A stretch of DNA of 8,387 nt, taken from Aquirhabdus sp. (GTDB lineage Bacteria; Pseudomonadota; Gammaproteobacteria; Pseudomonadales; Moraxellaceae). The stretch lies in contig JASLGO010000024.1 in NCBI GenBank assembly GCA_030150135.1, positions 1-8,387 on the forward strand. Direction: 5' to 3'. Positions 1-5,923 of this stretch are shown here, in pieces. The translations under genes were made by a program, and so were the position numbers. Every line of letters begins with the position of its first letter. The stretch's first letter is position 1. Under the pieces are notes generated by a model. That model saw only the letters and a program-made list of their open reading frames with translations. It did not search any database and was not told the origin of the DNA.

Positions 1-2085
1 CTCTTGAGTACCATCGGTAATCGCAACACCAATGAGTGTGTTTTCGCCTTTCAGCTCAATCGCGCGTAAACCAGAAGTACGTGGGCGACTAAATTGTTCT
101 AATTCAACACGTTTAACCGTACCATCGGCTGTCGCCATAAATACATAATGATCTTCTGGGAAGTCCATTAATGGCAAGATTGCAGTCACGCTTTCACCAT
201 CTTCCAGCGGCAACAAGTTGACTAATGGACGACCTTTCGAACCTCGGCTGGCTTGTGGTACATCGTAAACTTTCAGCCAGTACACTTTACCGCGACAAGT
301 GAAACACATCACCGTTGCATGGTTCGACGCAACGACTAAATGTTCAATATAATCATCTTCTTTCATGCTGGTCGCAGACTTACCACGACCACCACGACGC
401 TGTGCAGCATAGTCAGCAAGAGGCTGAGTTTTTGCATAACCCGTTTTAGAAACCGTCAATACGACTTGTTCTTCAGGAATCAAATCAGCACGCGAGAAGT
501 CCACGCGAGATTCAACAATCGCAGTACGACGCGCATCGCCATACTGAGCCAAAACTGCACGCAGCTCGTTACGGATAATGTCCATCAATTTGCTAAAGCT
601 ATCCAAGATTGATTGCAGTTCAGCAATTTCACCAAGAATTTCAGTGTATTCAGCGAGTAACTTGTCTTGCTCCAACCCAGTCAAACGATGCAGACGTAAC
701 TCAAGAATCGCCGCAACCTGAGCAGGTGATAAACGATATAAATCACCCGTCAAACCAAATGGTGCATTCGGATCTTCACCTTCGATTTCATCTGGACGAA
801 CTGAGCGATGACCTGACTTTTCAAGCAGCGCCAAAACGCCACCCGCTTGCCATTGTTCAGCCAGCAATCGGACACGCGCTTCACTTGGGTTTGCAGAGGT
901 TTTGATCGTTTCAATAATGCCGTCGATATTTGCCAGCGCAACCGCCAAACCTTCCAAGATATGACCACGTTCACGTGCTTTGCGTAATTCAAAAATCGTG
1001 CGACGAGTGACGACTTCTTGACGATGACGAATGAAAGCAGCGATCAATTCTTTCAGGTTTTTTAGACCTGGTTGACCATTTTCAAGGGCAACCATGTTAA
1101 TGCTGTAAGAAGTTTCAAGCGGTGTATTAATAAACAAATTATTAATAATCACTTCCGCATTTTCGTTACGTTTCAAGTCGATAACGATGCGCATGCCTTC
1201 TTTATCGGACTCATCGCGCAGTTCGCTAATGCCTTCGATTTTCTTTTCTTTCACCAGTTCAGCAATACGCTCAATGAGTTTTGCTTTATTCACTTGATAT
1301 GGAATTTCAGTGAATACAATACTGGTGCGCGACTTATCATCTTCTTCTAAATGATATTTGCCGCGAATATGCAATCGGCCTTTACCAGTTCGATACGCAT
1401 CAACAATGCCGCTCTTACCGTAGATGATACCGCCCGTTGGGAAGTCTGGGCCTGAAATATGTTCCATCAATCCTTCAATGGTGATTTCAGTATCATCGAT
1501 ATAAGCTAAACACGCATTCAACACTTCGGTAATGTTATGCGGCGCCATATTGGTCGCCATACCAACCGCAATACCGGCTGAACCATTGATTAGCAGGTTC
1601 GGTACGCGAGTTGGCATGACTTTAGGAATGCGCTCTGAACCGTCGTAGTTATCTTCCCAATCGACCGTTTCTTTTTCCAAATCAGCAATAATGTCATGTG
1701 CCAAACGAGTCATACGGATTTCGGTATAACGCATCGCCGCTGGCTCGTCACCATCAACAGAACCAAAGTTACCCTGACCATCGACGAGAAGATAACGCAA
1801 GCTAAACGGCTGCGCCATACGAACTAAAGTGTGATAAACCGCGGTATCACCATGCGGATGGTATTTACCAATGACATCGCCAACGACACGTGCAGATTTT
1901 TTATACGGTTTGTTGTAATCATTACCCAATTCGCGCATCGCAAATAATGCACGGCGATGTACAGGTTTGAAACCATCACGCACGTCAGGCAAAGCGCGTG
2001 ACACGATGACGCTCATGGCGTAGTCCAGATACGACTGTTTGAGCTCGTCCTCAATGGCAATCGGTAGGATGTCTGAATCGCTCAT
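1..2085 (-). CDS. gyrA: DNA gyrase subunit A (3' end cut by window edge)
   Basis: GyrA is the DNA-cleaving and rejoining subunit of gyrase (A2B2), which introduces negative supercoils in the cytoplasm. The window holds the first 695 codons; the family is usually about 870-910 residues, so the last blades of the C-terminal beta-pinwheel are missing. I translated the frame throughout and saw no stop or frameshift. It opens MSDSDILPIAIEDELKQSYL. The breakage-reunion core carries the catalytic Tyr at 120 (AAMRYTEIR) and the conserved NGSAGIAVGMATN stretch. A coiled-coil tower region follows, and the GyrA box QRRGGRG lies at residues 562-568 (bases 382-402), which separates gyrase from topoisomerase IV ParC. 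The start is supported by AAAGGAG 6-7 bases upstream. Residue 81 is Thr, as in some wild-type species, but residue 85 (E. coli 87) is His, where Asp or Glu is usual. Identification is secure. Confidence 0.98.
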   Translation of the reverse strand, partial: MSDSDILPIAIEDELKQSYLDYAMSVIVSRALPDVRDGFKPVHRRALFAMRELGNDYNKPYKKSARVVGDVIGKYHPHGDTAVYHTLVRMAQPFSLRYLLVDGQGNFGSVDGDEPAAMRYTEIRMTRLAHDIIADLEKETVDWEDNYDGSERIPKVMPTRVPNLLINGSAGIAVGMATNMAPHNITEVLNACLAYIDDTEITIEGLMEHISGPDFPTGGIIYGKSGIVDAYRTGKGRLHIRGKYHLEEDDKSRTSIVFTEIPYQVNKAKLIERIAELVKEKKIEGISELRDESDKEGMRIVIDLKRNENAEVIINNLFINTPLETSYSINMVALENGQPGLKNLKELIAAFIRHRQEVVTRRTIFELRKARERGHILEGLAVALANIDGIIETIKTSANPSEARVRLLAEQWQAGGVLALLEKSGHRSVRPDEIEGEDPNAPFGLTGDLYRLSPAQVAAILELRLHRLTGLEQDKLLAEYTEILGEIAELQSILDSFSKLMDIIRNELRAVLAQYGDARRTAIVESRVDFSRADLIPEEQVVLTVSKTGYAKTQPLADYAAQRRGGRGKSATSMKEDDYIEHLVVASNHATVMCFTCRGKVYWLKVYDVPQASRGSKGRPLVNLLPLEDGESVTAILPLMDFPEDHYVFMATADGTVKRVELEQFSRPRTSGLRAIELKGENTLIGVAITDGTQE

Positions 2086-2122
2086 GTATGCTCCTTTGGG
2101 CGTAGACTTTGGTCTTTGCACA

Positions 2123-2140
2123 GACTCAAATACTTGAGTC
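2123..2140. repeat. Perfect inverted repeat at predicted gyrA transcript 5' end
   Basis: GACTCAA and TTGAGTC (2123-2129 and 2134-2140) are perfect 7-base arms around a 4-base spacer. The repeat sits just downstream of the putative gyrA -10 element, so it is either a protein-binding site over the start point or a stem-loop at the very 5' end of the mRNA. Confidence 0.7.
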
Positions 2141-2143
2141 ACA

Positions 2144-2173
2144 ACTATAAAAATAACGAGTGACTCGAGTCGA
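2144..2173 (-). promoter_or_regulatory. Putative sigma-70 promoter of gyrA
   Basis: On the minus strand a TATAGT -10 hexamer (2144-2149) lies 18 bases from a TCGACT -35-like hexamer (2168-2173, four of six matches to TTGACA). Transcription would start near 2137, giving a leader of about 50 bases before the gyrA ATG. The -35 hexamer overlaps the GACTCGAGTC palindrome, and the predicted start point falls at the edge of another inverted repeat, so both could modulate this promoter. Prediction only. Confidence 0.5.
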
Positions 2174-2180
2174 TAACTCG
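2157..2180. repeat. Cluster of CGAGT/ACTCG half-sites over gyrA -35 region
   Basis: Four alternating half-sites are packed here: CGAGT 2157-2161, ACTCG 2163-2167, CGAGT 2166-2170 and ACTCG 2176-2180. They include the perfect 10-base palindrome GACTCGAGTC at 2162-2171. They share the GAGTC core with the inverted repeat at 2123-2140 and overlap the putative gyrA -35. This is a possible operator; no regulator can be named from the sequence. Confidence 0.6.
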
Positions 2181-2276
2181 AATCCGCTATCCTGCCAATA
2201 TTTTTAGATTAAAAACTAAACAAAACCACCATCTCGGTAGCAAATTTGGTTTAGAAAAAGGTCTTCGATAGTAGCA

Positions 2277-2302
2277 TAAAAGCACCCAAAAGGGTGCTAA
2301 AA
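2277..2302 (-). terminator. Rho-independent terminator downstream of bcp
   Basis: Read on the minus strand, AGCACCC and GGGTGCT form a perfect 7-bp stem (2281-2298) with a TTTT loop, followed by TTTA. The stem begins about 45 bases beyond the bcp stop codon and lies upstream of the gyrA promoter, so it should separate the two transcription units. The complementary A/T flanks make weak plus-strand termination possible, but no plus-strand gene ends here. Confidence 0.8.
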
Positions 2303-2343
2303 CAGAGCAAACAATCAAAGGAAAACAACTAAAAAAGCAGCGC

Positions 2344-2823
2344 TCAGGATAGTTCTGATACACGGTGCAACAGCATCGCCGCATGGCCTGCTGGACTCAC
2401 TTTACGCCAGCTTTCAACCAATGCACCGTGTTTGTCATAAAGGAATGTACTTCGTTGAATTCCCATGACAATTTTCCCATACATGTTTTTTTCTTTAATC
2501 ACATCATAATAACGACAGAGCGTTTCATCGGTATCACTGACAAGCGGAAACGGCAAACACTCGTTGGCAGTAAATTTTTCATGAGCTTTCAAAGTATCAC
2601 GCGATACACCAATAATTCGCACCCCTAACGCCTCAAACTCAGTCATGAGATCCCGAAAATCGCGCGCTTGGGTGGTGCAACCTGGAGTCGCATCTTTGGG
2701 ATAAAAATACAAAATCAAAGGCTGACCCACTAATGAACTTAGATTAAGCACACCTTGCGACGTTTCAACACTCAAATCAGGAAGTTTAGATAAATCATTA
2801 TGCTGTACTGTATTTTCCGTCAT
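2344..2823 (-). CDS. bcp: Thiol peroxidase, Bcp/PrxQ family
   Basis: This is a cytoplasmic peroxiredoxin that reduces hydrogen peroxide and organic hydroperoxides with thiols, 159 residues (family about 150-160). Visible family features are YFYPKDATPGCTTQA with peroxidatic Cys49 in the PxxxTxxC motif, the FPLVSD segment near 92-97, CRYYDVIKEKNMYG near 103-116 and RSTFL near 124-128. The start at 2823 is chosen because AAGGAG lies 8 bases upstream; a longer reading would need a TTG at 2862 lying inside a hairpin and lacking a ribosome site. The E. coli-type resolving Cys five residues after the peroxidatic one is replaced by Arg54. Cys89 and Cys103 are the only other cysteines, so resolution may use Cys89, as in PrxQ proteins with a distal resolving Cys, or an external thiol. 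A terminator follows. Confidence 0.93.
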   Translation of the reverse strand: MTENTVQHNDLSKLPDLSVETSQGVLNLSSLVGQPLILYFYPKDATPGCTTQARDFRDLMTEFEALGVRIIGVSRDTLKAHEKFTANECLPFPLVSDTDETLCRYYDVIKEKNMYGKIVMGIQRSTFLYDKHGALVESWRKVSPAGHAAMLLHRVSELS

Positions 2824-2853
2824 GAAGGTTACTCCTTGCTCCGTCTTTTTTGT

Positions 2854-2869
2854 GGTATCCAACGATACC
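2854..2869. repeat. Small hairpin in bcp leader
   Basis: GGTATC and GATACC are 6-base arms around a 4-base loop (minus-strand loop GTTG). The hairpin lies about 30 bases before the bcp ATG, between the preceding terminator and the bcp ribosome site. On the minus strand it is followed by an A-rich run, not T, so it is not a terminator in that direction. It could shape the bcp 5' leader. Confidence 0.5.
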
Positions 2870-2875
2870 GCTCAT

Positions 2876-2912
2876 AAAAAAAGCAGACTTCTTCGATGAA
2901 TAAGTCTGCTTT
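2876..2912 (-). terminator. Strong rho-independent terminator after the four-Cys protein gene
   Basis: AAAGCAGACTT (2880-2890) and AAGTCTGCTTT (2902-2912) form a perfect 11-bp stem with an 11-base loop, and the minus strand then reads through seven T. It lies about 62 bases past the stop codon of the gene ending at 2975. It is only about 53 bases before the bcp start codon, which leaves little room for a separate bcp promoter. The other strand gives TTTCC after the stem, so it may be weakly bidirectional. Confidence 0.85.
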
Positions 2913-2941
2913 CCTATACTCATACGACTCAACACATTCGA

Positions 2942-2954
2942 CACAGAATCTGTG
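2942..2954. repeat. 13-base perfect palindrome CACAGA-A-TCTGTG
   Basis: CACAGA and TCTGTG arms flank a single A. The palindrome lies between the stop codon of the four-Cys protein gene and that gene's terminator. It is too compact for a stable RNA hairpin, so a protein-binding site is the likelier role if it has one. A GACTCAA motif lies close by at 2926-2932. Confidence 0.4.
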
Positions 2955-2974
2955 AAAAATGAGCTTCTAAAAGT

Positions 2975-3424
2975 TTATTTAGTGTCAGGTGCAGGTGCTG
3001 CCGCAGCAGGCGCGGCTGCTTGTTCTGGCGCATTAAACTTAATACCTTCACGGCATTTATCCAATTGAGGCTGGATACGTTTCAGCGCAGGCAAATCACG
3101 AGGATCTTTGTTGTTCATTGCCATGCTTTGAATTGCCCAGAATTCACCGAGTTTCAAGTTATTTGCTTGAACGCCGATCGTACAAGAACAGACCTTCTGA
3201 GCACTTTTTGCATCAGTAATCTTTGCCGAAGTCGCTTCGCTCGCACAGCGTTGTACCATGACAGTTTGAATATCGACAGGCGGTTGAGCCGCTTCTTTAG
3301 CTTCTTTTTTAGCAGCTTGTGCGGAAGTCGCCAGTAATCCTGCCAGAATTGTTGCCGCTCCAATCTGTGTTGTCAGCATCATTGCTTTTTTCATGACTGT
3401 TGTTTTTGCAGTGAGAGTATTCAT
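2975..3424 (-). CDS. Unrecognised secreted four-cysteine protein
   Basis: I do not recognise this 149-residue protein. It has a clear Sec signal peptide: a basic stretch (MKK at 11-13), a hydrophobic core at about 15-33 and a likely cut after TSAQA at residue 37. The mature part starts with a Lys/Glu/Ala-rich linker. Four cysteines follow at 60, 79, 81 and 124, with a C-x-C pair (VCSCTIG), suggesting two disulfides in the periplasm. The tail from about 132 is Ala/Pro-rich. The start at 3424 has a weak AGG 6 bases upstream; Met11 (ATG at 3394) would give an equally good signal peptide but has no ribosome site. It has its own promoter and terminator, so it is probably monocistronic. It lies between queC and bcp, near the ccm genes, but a link to heme or thiol chemistry is inference only. 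Coding status is well supported. Confidence 0.85.
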   Translation of the reverse strand: MNTLTAKTTVMKKAMMLTTQIGAATILAGLLATSAQAAKKEAKEAAQPPVDIQTVMVQRCASEATSAKITDAKSAQKVCSCTIGVQANNLKLGEFWAIQSMAMNNKDPRDLPALKRIQPQLDKCREGIKFNAPEQAAAPAAAAPAPDTK

Positions 3425-3475
3425 AAGTAACCTAAATAGTGAAATGGTTCAACATCGCAGAGAATAACATTAAAA

Positions 3476-3503
3476 ATAATACTGATAACAATAATACTAT
3501 CAA
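3476..3503 (-). promoter_or_regulatory. Sigma-70 promoter for the four-Cys protein gene
   Basis: On the minus strand TTGATA (3498-3503) and TATTAT (3476-3481), each five of six matches to consensus, are 16 bases apart. The predicted start is near 3469, giving a leader of about 45 bases to the ATG at 3424. The surrounding sequence is very AT-rich. The promoter sits just after the queC stop codon (3534). Confidence 0.65.
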
Positions 3504-3533
3504 CAAAGCAACCAACGCTAAAAATAGCGCTCT

Positions 3534-4208
3534 TTAGCCCTGATAAATCGTCGGATCAGCCAATCCCGCATCAATAAAACCTTGACGACGCAATCGGCAA
3601 CTATCGCATCGACCACATGCACGACCTTCAGCATCGGCTTGATAACAAGATACGGTCAATGCGTAGTTAATTCCTAAGTCAGTACCCAACTGGATAATCT
3701 TTGCTTTTGAAAGATGTAAAAGCGGCGTTTCAATCGTCAATGGATTTCCTTCGACACCCGCTTTCGTTGCCAGTGCTGCCATACGTGCAAACGCATCAAT
3801 GTATTCAGGACGACAATCTGGATAACCAGAATAATCCACCGCATTGACCCCAATCACAATCGCTTGGCTGTTTGTGACTTCAGCAACCGCTAACGCATAA
3901 GATAGAAAAATCGTGTTGCGCGCTGGAACATACGTGACAGGAATCCCTGACGGCTCATCTTCTGGTACATCAATCGCATCATCAGTCAGTGCAGAACCAC
4001 CTAGACTACGCAAATCAATATTAATGATTCGGTGTGGTACACCCAACTTTGCTGCAAGACGTTTTGCCGCATCCAGCTCGCTAGAATGACGTTGACCATA
4101 CGCAAAACTTAATGTTTCACATTGATAACGCTGCATCGCCCAAGCTAAGCAAGTTGCCGAATCAAGACCACCAGAGAGAAGTACTACCGCGCGAGGAAGA
4201 GTTGCCAC
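3534..4208 (-). CDS. queC: 7-cyano-7-deazaguanine (preQ0) synthase
   Basis: QueC converts 7-carboxy-7-deazaguanine to preQ0 with ATP and ammonia, a step in queuosine tRNA modification, in the cytoplasm. The 224-residue length matches the family. It shows the N-terminal PP-loop SGGLDS (12-17), the FAYGQRHSSEL stretch (35-45), YVPARNTIFLSYA (93-105), GVNAVDYSGYPDCRPEY (120-136) and the C-terminal zinc site Cys188, Cys198, Cys201, Cys204. The start is a GTG at 4208 with AGGT about 8 bases upstream; no usable ATG lies between it and the PP-loop. No other queuosine gene (queD, queE, queF) is adjacent. It follows ccmE by 124 bases in the same direction, so readthrough from the ccm genes is possible. 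I see no preQ1 riboswitch in its leader. Confidence 0.96.
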   Translation of the reverse strand: MATLPRAVVLLSGGLDSATCLAWAMQRYQCETLSFAYGQRHSSELDAAKRLAAKLGVPHRIINIDLRSLGGSALTDDAIDVPEDEPSGIPVTYVPARNTIFLSYALAVAEVTNSQAIVIGVNAVDYSGYPDCRPEYIDAFARMAALATKAGVEGNPLTIETPLLHLSKAKIIQLGTDLGINYALTVSCYQADAEGRACGRCDSCRLRRQGFIDAGLADPTIYQG

Positions 4209-4300
4209 AGAGAATTACCTAAACAAAATCACAAAAATTCATAGCCGAATTATGCGGGAAATCCCTTATCCACGCCAGATCATAACGACCTAAGAAGTAG

Positions 4301-4316
4301 AACTGACACGTCAGTT
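4301..4316. repeat. Inverted repeat between ccmE and queC (possible weak terminator)
   Basis: AACTGAC and GTCAGTT are perfect 7-base arms separated by 2 bases, or 6-bp arms with a 4-base loop. The repeat starts 17 bases past the ccmE stop codon. The minus strand continues CTACTTCTTA, a poor U-tract, so termination would be weak; an operator for queC is an alternative. The rest of the 124-base gap contains -10-like TATGAT (4279-4284) and CATAAT (4249-4254) on the minus strand, without convincing -35 partners. Confidence 0.45.
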
Positions 4317-4332
4317 TAAAATCATCGAATGA

Positions 4333-4794
4333 TTAACTGCCCGCCAACTGACCATTTGCCAATCGTCCTTGATCTTTCAGCGCAGCAGTCACATCAGGCG
4401 GCATATATTTTTCATCGTGCTTTGCTAGGATTTCTTCCGCGACAAAAACACCGTTGTGCAACTTGCCAGTACCGACTACACCAGAACCTTCTTTAAATAA
4501 ATCAGGCAAAATCCCCGTGTATTGAACATTAATTGTTGCTTTAAAATCAGTGATCTGAAAACGAACATTCAAGGAATCAGTTGGTTTAACAAGACTACCT
4601 TTTACAACCATGCCTCCAGCTCGGATGCGCTGATCACTCGGCGCCGCGCCGCTCGCAATTTGTGCTGGTGTATAGAAATAATCACTCTGCGCACGCAGTG
4701 CATATAGAATCAAACCCAAAGCTACGGACCCACCAAATAGACCGAAAAACACGATCATCAATTTTCGTTTACGCTTCGCATTCATCGGTTTCAT
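4333..4794 (-). CDS. ccmE: Cytochrome c maturation heme chaperone CcmE
   Basis: CcmE is the periplasmic, membrane-anchored chaperone that covalently binds heme and carries it to the apocytochrome ligase. The protein has 153 residues (family about 150-160). A basic N-terminus (NAKRKRK, 5-11) precedes one membrane anchor at about 12-33. The OB-fold domain follows, with FYTPAQIASG (40-49), RAGGMVVKGSL (58-68), YTGILPDLFKEGSGVV (92-107) and the heme-binding LAKHDEKYMPPDV with His126 and Tyr130. Its ATG overlaps the ccmD stop as ATGA, so translation is coupled. Met4 is an alternative start. Downstream there is no ccmF; the next gene is queC. Confidence 0.97.
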   Translation of the reverse strand: MKPMNAKRKRKLMIVFFGLFGGSVALGLILYALRAQSDYFYTPAQIASGAAPSDQRIRAGGMVVKGSLVKPTDSLNVRFQITDFKATINVQYTGILPDLFKEGSGVVGTGKLHNGVFVAEEILAKHDEKYMPPDVTAALKDQGRLANGQLAGS

Positions 4795-5003
4795 TTTAGC
4801 GACTCCTGTTTGAGACGAGCCGCTCTCGCGTTTTGTAATTGAAGATTAATCTGCTCGTCCTTAAAAAATCGTTGCCGTGCATGACGAGACTGCATCACGA
4901 GATAAACAATCGATAGTAGCGCAACAAACCACGCGCTCCAGACATAGATACCGTGCTCTCCCATCGCAATAAAATCATGCAAGTTATTAAATGCAAAATT
5001 CAT
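4791..5003 (-). CDS. ccmD: Cytochrome c maturation protein CcmD
   Basis: CcmD is a small inner-membrane protein that helps release heme-loaded CcmE from the CcmABC complex. The 70 residues match the family. The motif FIAMGEHGIYVWSAW (11-25) leads into one membrane segment at about 19-39, followed by a charged cytoplasmic tail rich in Arg, Gln and Lys. I start it at 5003, not at the longer in-frame ATG at 5039, because AAGGA lies 7 bases upstream, the start then overlaps the ccmC stop as ATGA like its neighbours, and the family motif begins near this Met. It also overlaps the ccmE start by 4 bases. Confidence 0.92.
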   Translation of the reverse strand: MNFAFNNLHDFIAMGEHGIYVWSAWFVALLSIVYLVMQSRHARQRFFKDEQINLQLQNARAARLKQESLK

Positions 5004-5830
5004 GATTTTATCCTTGAAGCAATCAATGCTTTGACCCAATTCTTGTGTCGCTCACGAATCAGAATCAACGTACAACTGCGATAAATAATCAATGCAGCAA
5101 CTAAAAAACAGAATGCAAAAAACATCACGACAAGTGGCATATACATCGACGGTGGCATTTTCGGTGCCGACGTTAAACTGAAAGTAGAACCTTGATGTAA
5201 AGTATTCCACCATACCACCGAATATTTAATAATCGGCAAATTGACAGCACCAACGATTGATAAAATTGCAGCGGCTTTGCCCTGATTCGCAGTATTTTCA
5301 TAAGCCTGAAATAGCGCGACGACGCCAACGTATAAAAAAGCCAAAACCAACATACTGGTCAATCGACCATCCCAAACCCAATAGGCTCCCCACGTCGGCT
5401 TCCCCCAAATCGCACCCGTCACAAGTGCAACCATGCACAAACCCAAACCAACAGGCGCTGCCGCTTGCGCCACGACAGAAGCTGTTTTAATTTTCCACAC
5501 CAGACTAATCACACCCAATACAGCCAATGCCAAATAGATCGACATCGCCAGACTTGCACTCGGAACATGAACAAAAATAATGCGGTAACTATTTCCTTGT
5601 AAATAATCTGGCGGCGCAAAGGCCAGCCCCCAAACAGAACCAATCATGAATAAAATGGCAGCAACCATAGCAAGCCATTTGACCCAAGAATTAAAAGTCT
5701 CATAGAACGGCTGCATCCCTACCGTCTGTAAAAAACCATTCCATAGCCGTGATAAAGCATTCTGATGTTTCACAGAAGTCATGACGGAATCTTCATTTGA
5801 ATCTTTATGAGGCGAATCAATATCTGACAT
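5000..5830 (-). CDS. ccmC: Heme-handling protein CcmC
   Basis: CcmC is the inner-membrane heme-handling protein that presents heme to CcmE. The 276 residues include about six membrane segments. The WWD motif WGKPTWGAYWVWDGRLTS spans 142-159, flanked by the two heme-ligand histidines His88 (FVHVPSA) and His212 (NTLHQGS). GNSYRIIF at 79-86 is also typical. Compared with E. coli (about 245 residues) it carries roughly 25-30 extra, hydrophilic, N-terminal residues rich in Asp, Ser and His. The ATG at 5830 has an in-frame stop directly upstream and only a weak GAG ribosome site; Met17 (ATG at 5782, GAAGA upstream) or Met39 could be the real start. Its end overlaps ccmD by 4 bases, but 93 bases separate it from ccmB, unlike the other junctions. 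Confidence 0.96.
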   Translation of the reverse strand: MSDIDSPHKDSNEDSVMTSVKHQNALSRLWNGFLQTVGMQPFYETFNSWVKWLAMVAAILFMIGSVWGLAFAPPDYLQGNSYRIIFVHVPSASLAMSIYLALAVLGVISLVWKIKTASVVAQAAAPVGLGLCMVALVTGAIWGKPTWGAYWVWDGRLTSMLVLAFLYVGVVALFQAYENTANQGKAAAILSIVGAVNLPIIKYSVVWWNTLHQGSTFSLTSAPKMPPSMYMPLVVMFFAFCFLVAALIIYRSCTLILIRERHKNWVKALIASRIKS

Positions 5831-5834
5831 TTAT

Positions 5835-5847
5835 ATTTGACTCAAAT
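5835..5847. repeat. 13-base perfect palindrome just upstream of ccmC
   Basis: ATTTGA-C-TCAAAT is perfectly symmetric around the C at 5841 and ends 4 bases before the ccmC ATG, covering its weak ribosome site. It contains GACTCAA (5839-5845), the same 7-mer as in the gyrA leader. It could be an operator or could influence access to the ribosome site. Confidence 0.5.
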
Positions 5848-5880
5848 TCAACATTAAAAGTTACATGAAACAAATTATTA

Positions 5881-5897
5881 AGCTGTGATCACTAGCT
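5881..5897. repeat. Palindrome in the ccmB-ccmC gap
   Basis: A self-complementary GTGATCAC (5885-5892) is bracketed by AGCT on both sides (5881-5884 and 5894-5897), with one extra T breaking the symmetry. It lies in the 93-base gap that interrupts the otherwise overlapping ccm genes. It may mark a regulatory or processing site; no clear promoter is visible next to it. Confidence 0.45.
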
Positions 5898-5923
5898 AAT
5901 CCCCAGCTCAAAACAACATTCTC

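Noticed and set aside
340..1350. Several plus-strand open frames (340-612, 609-905, 1072-1350)
   Set aside because: They lie fully inside gyrA on the other strand, have no family resemblance and no supporting context, while the gyrA frame is continuous and conserved.
2187..2384. Minus-strand 65-residue frame between bcp and gyrA
   Set aside because: It overlaps the bcp end and runs through the terminator; composition is not protein-like and no ribosome site is evident.
2824..2862. Longer bcp reading from a TTG at 2862
   Set aside because: The TTG lies in the loop/arm of a hairpin, lacks a ribosome site, and the strong AAGGAG points to the ATG at 2823.
4209..4332. A preQ1 riboswitch upstream of queC
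   Set aside because: The compact preQ1 aptamer pattern is not visible; only a short inverted repeat and -10-like hexamers are present.
5004..5039. Longer ccmD reading from an ATG at 5039
   Set aside because: It would overlap ccmC by 40 bases; the ATG at 5003 has AAGGA upstream, an ATGA overlap and fits the family N-terminus.
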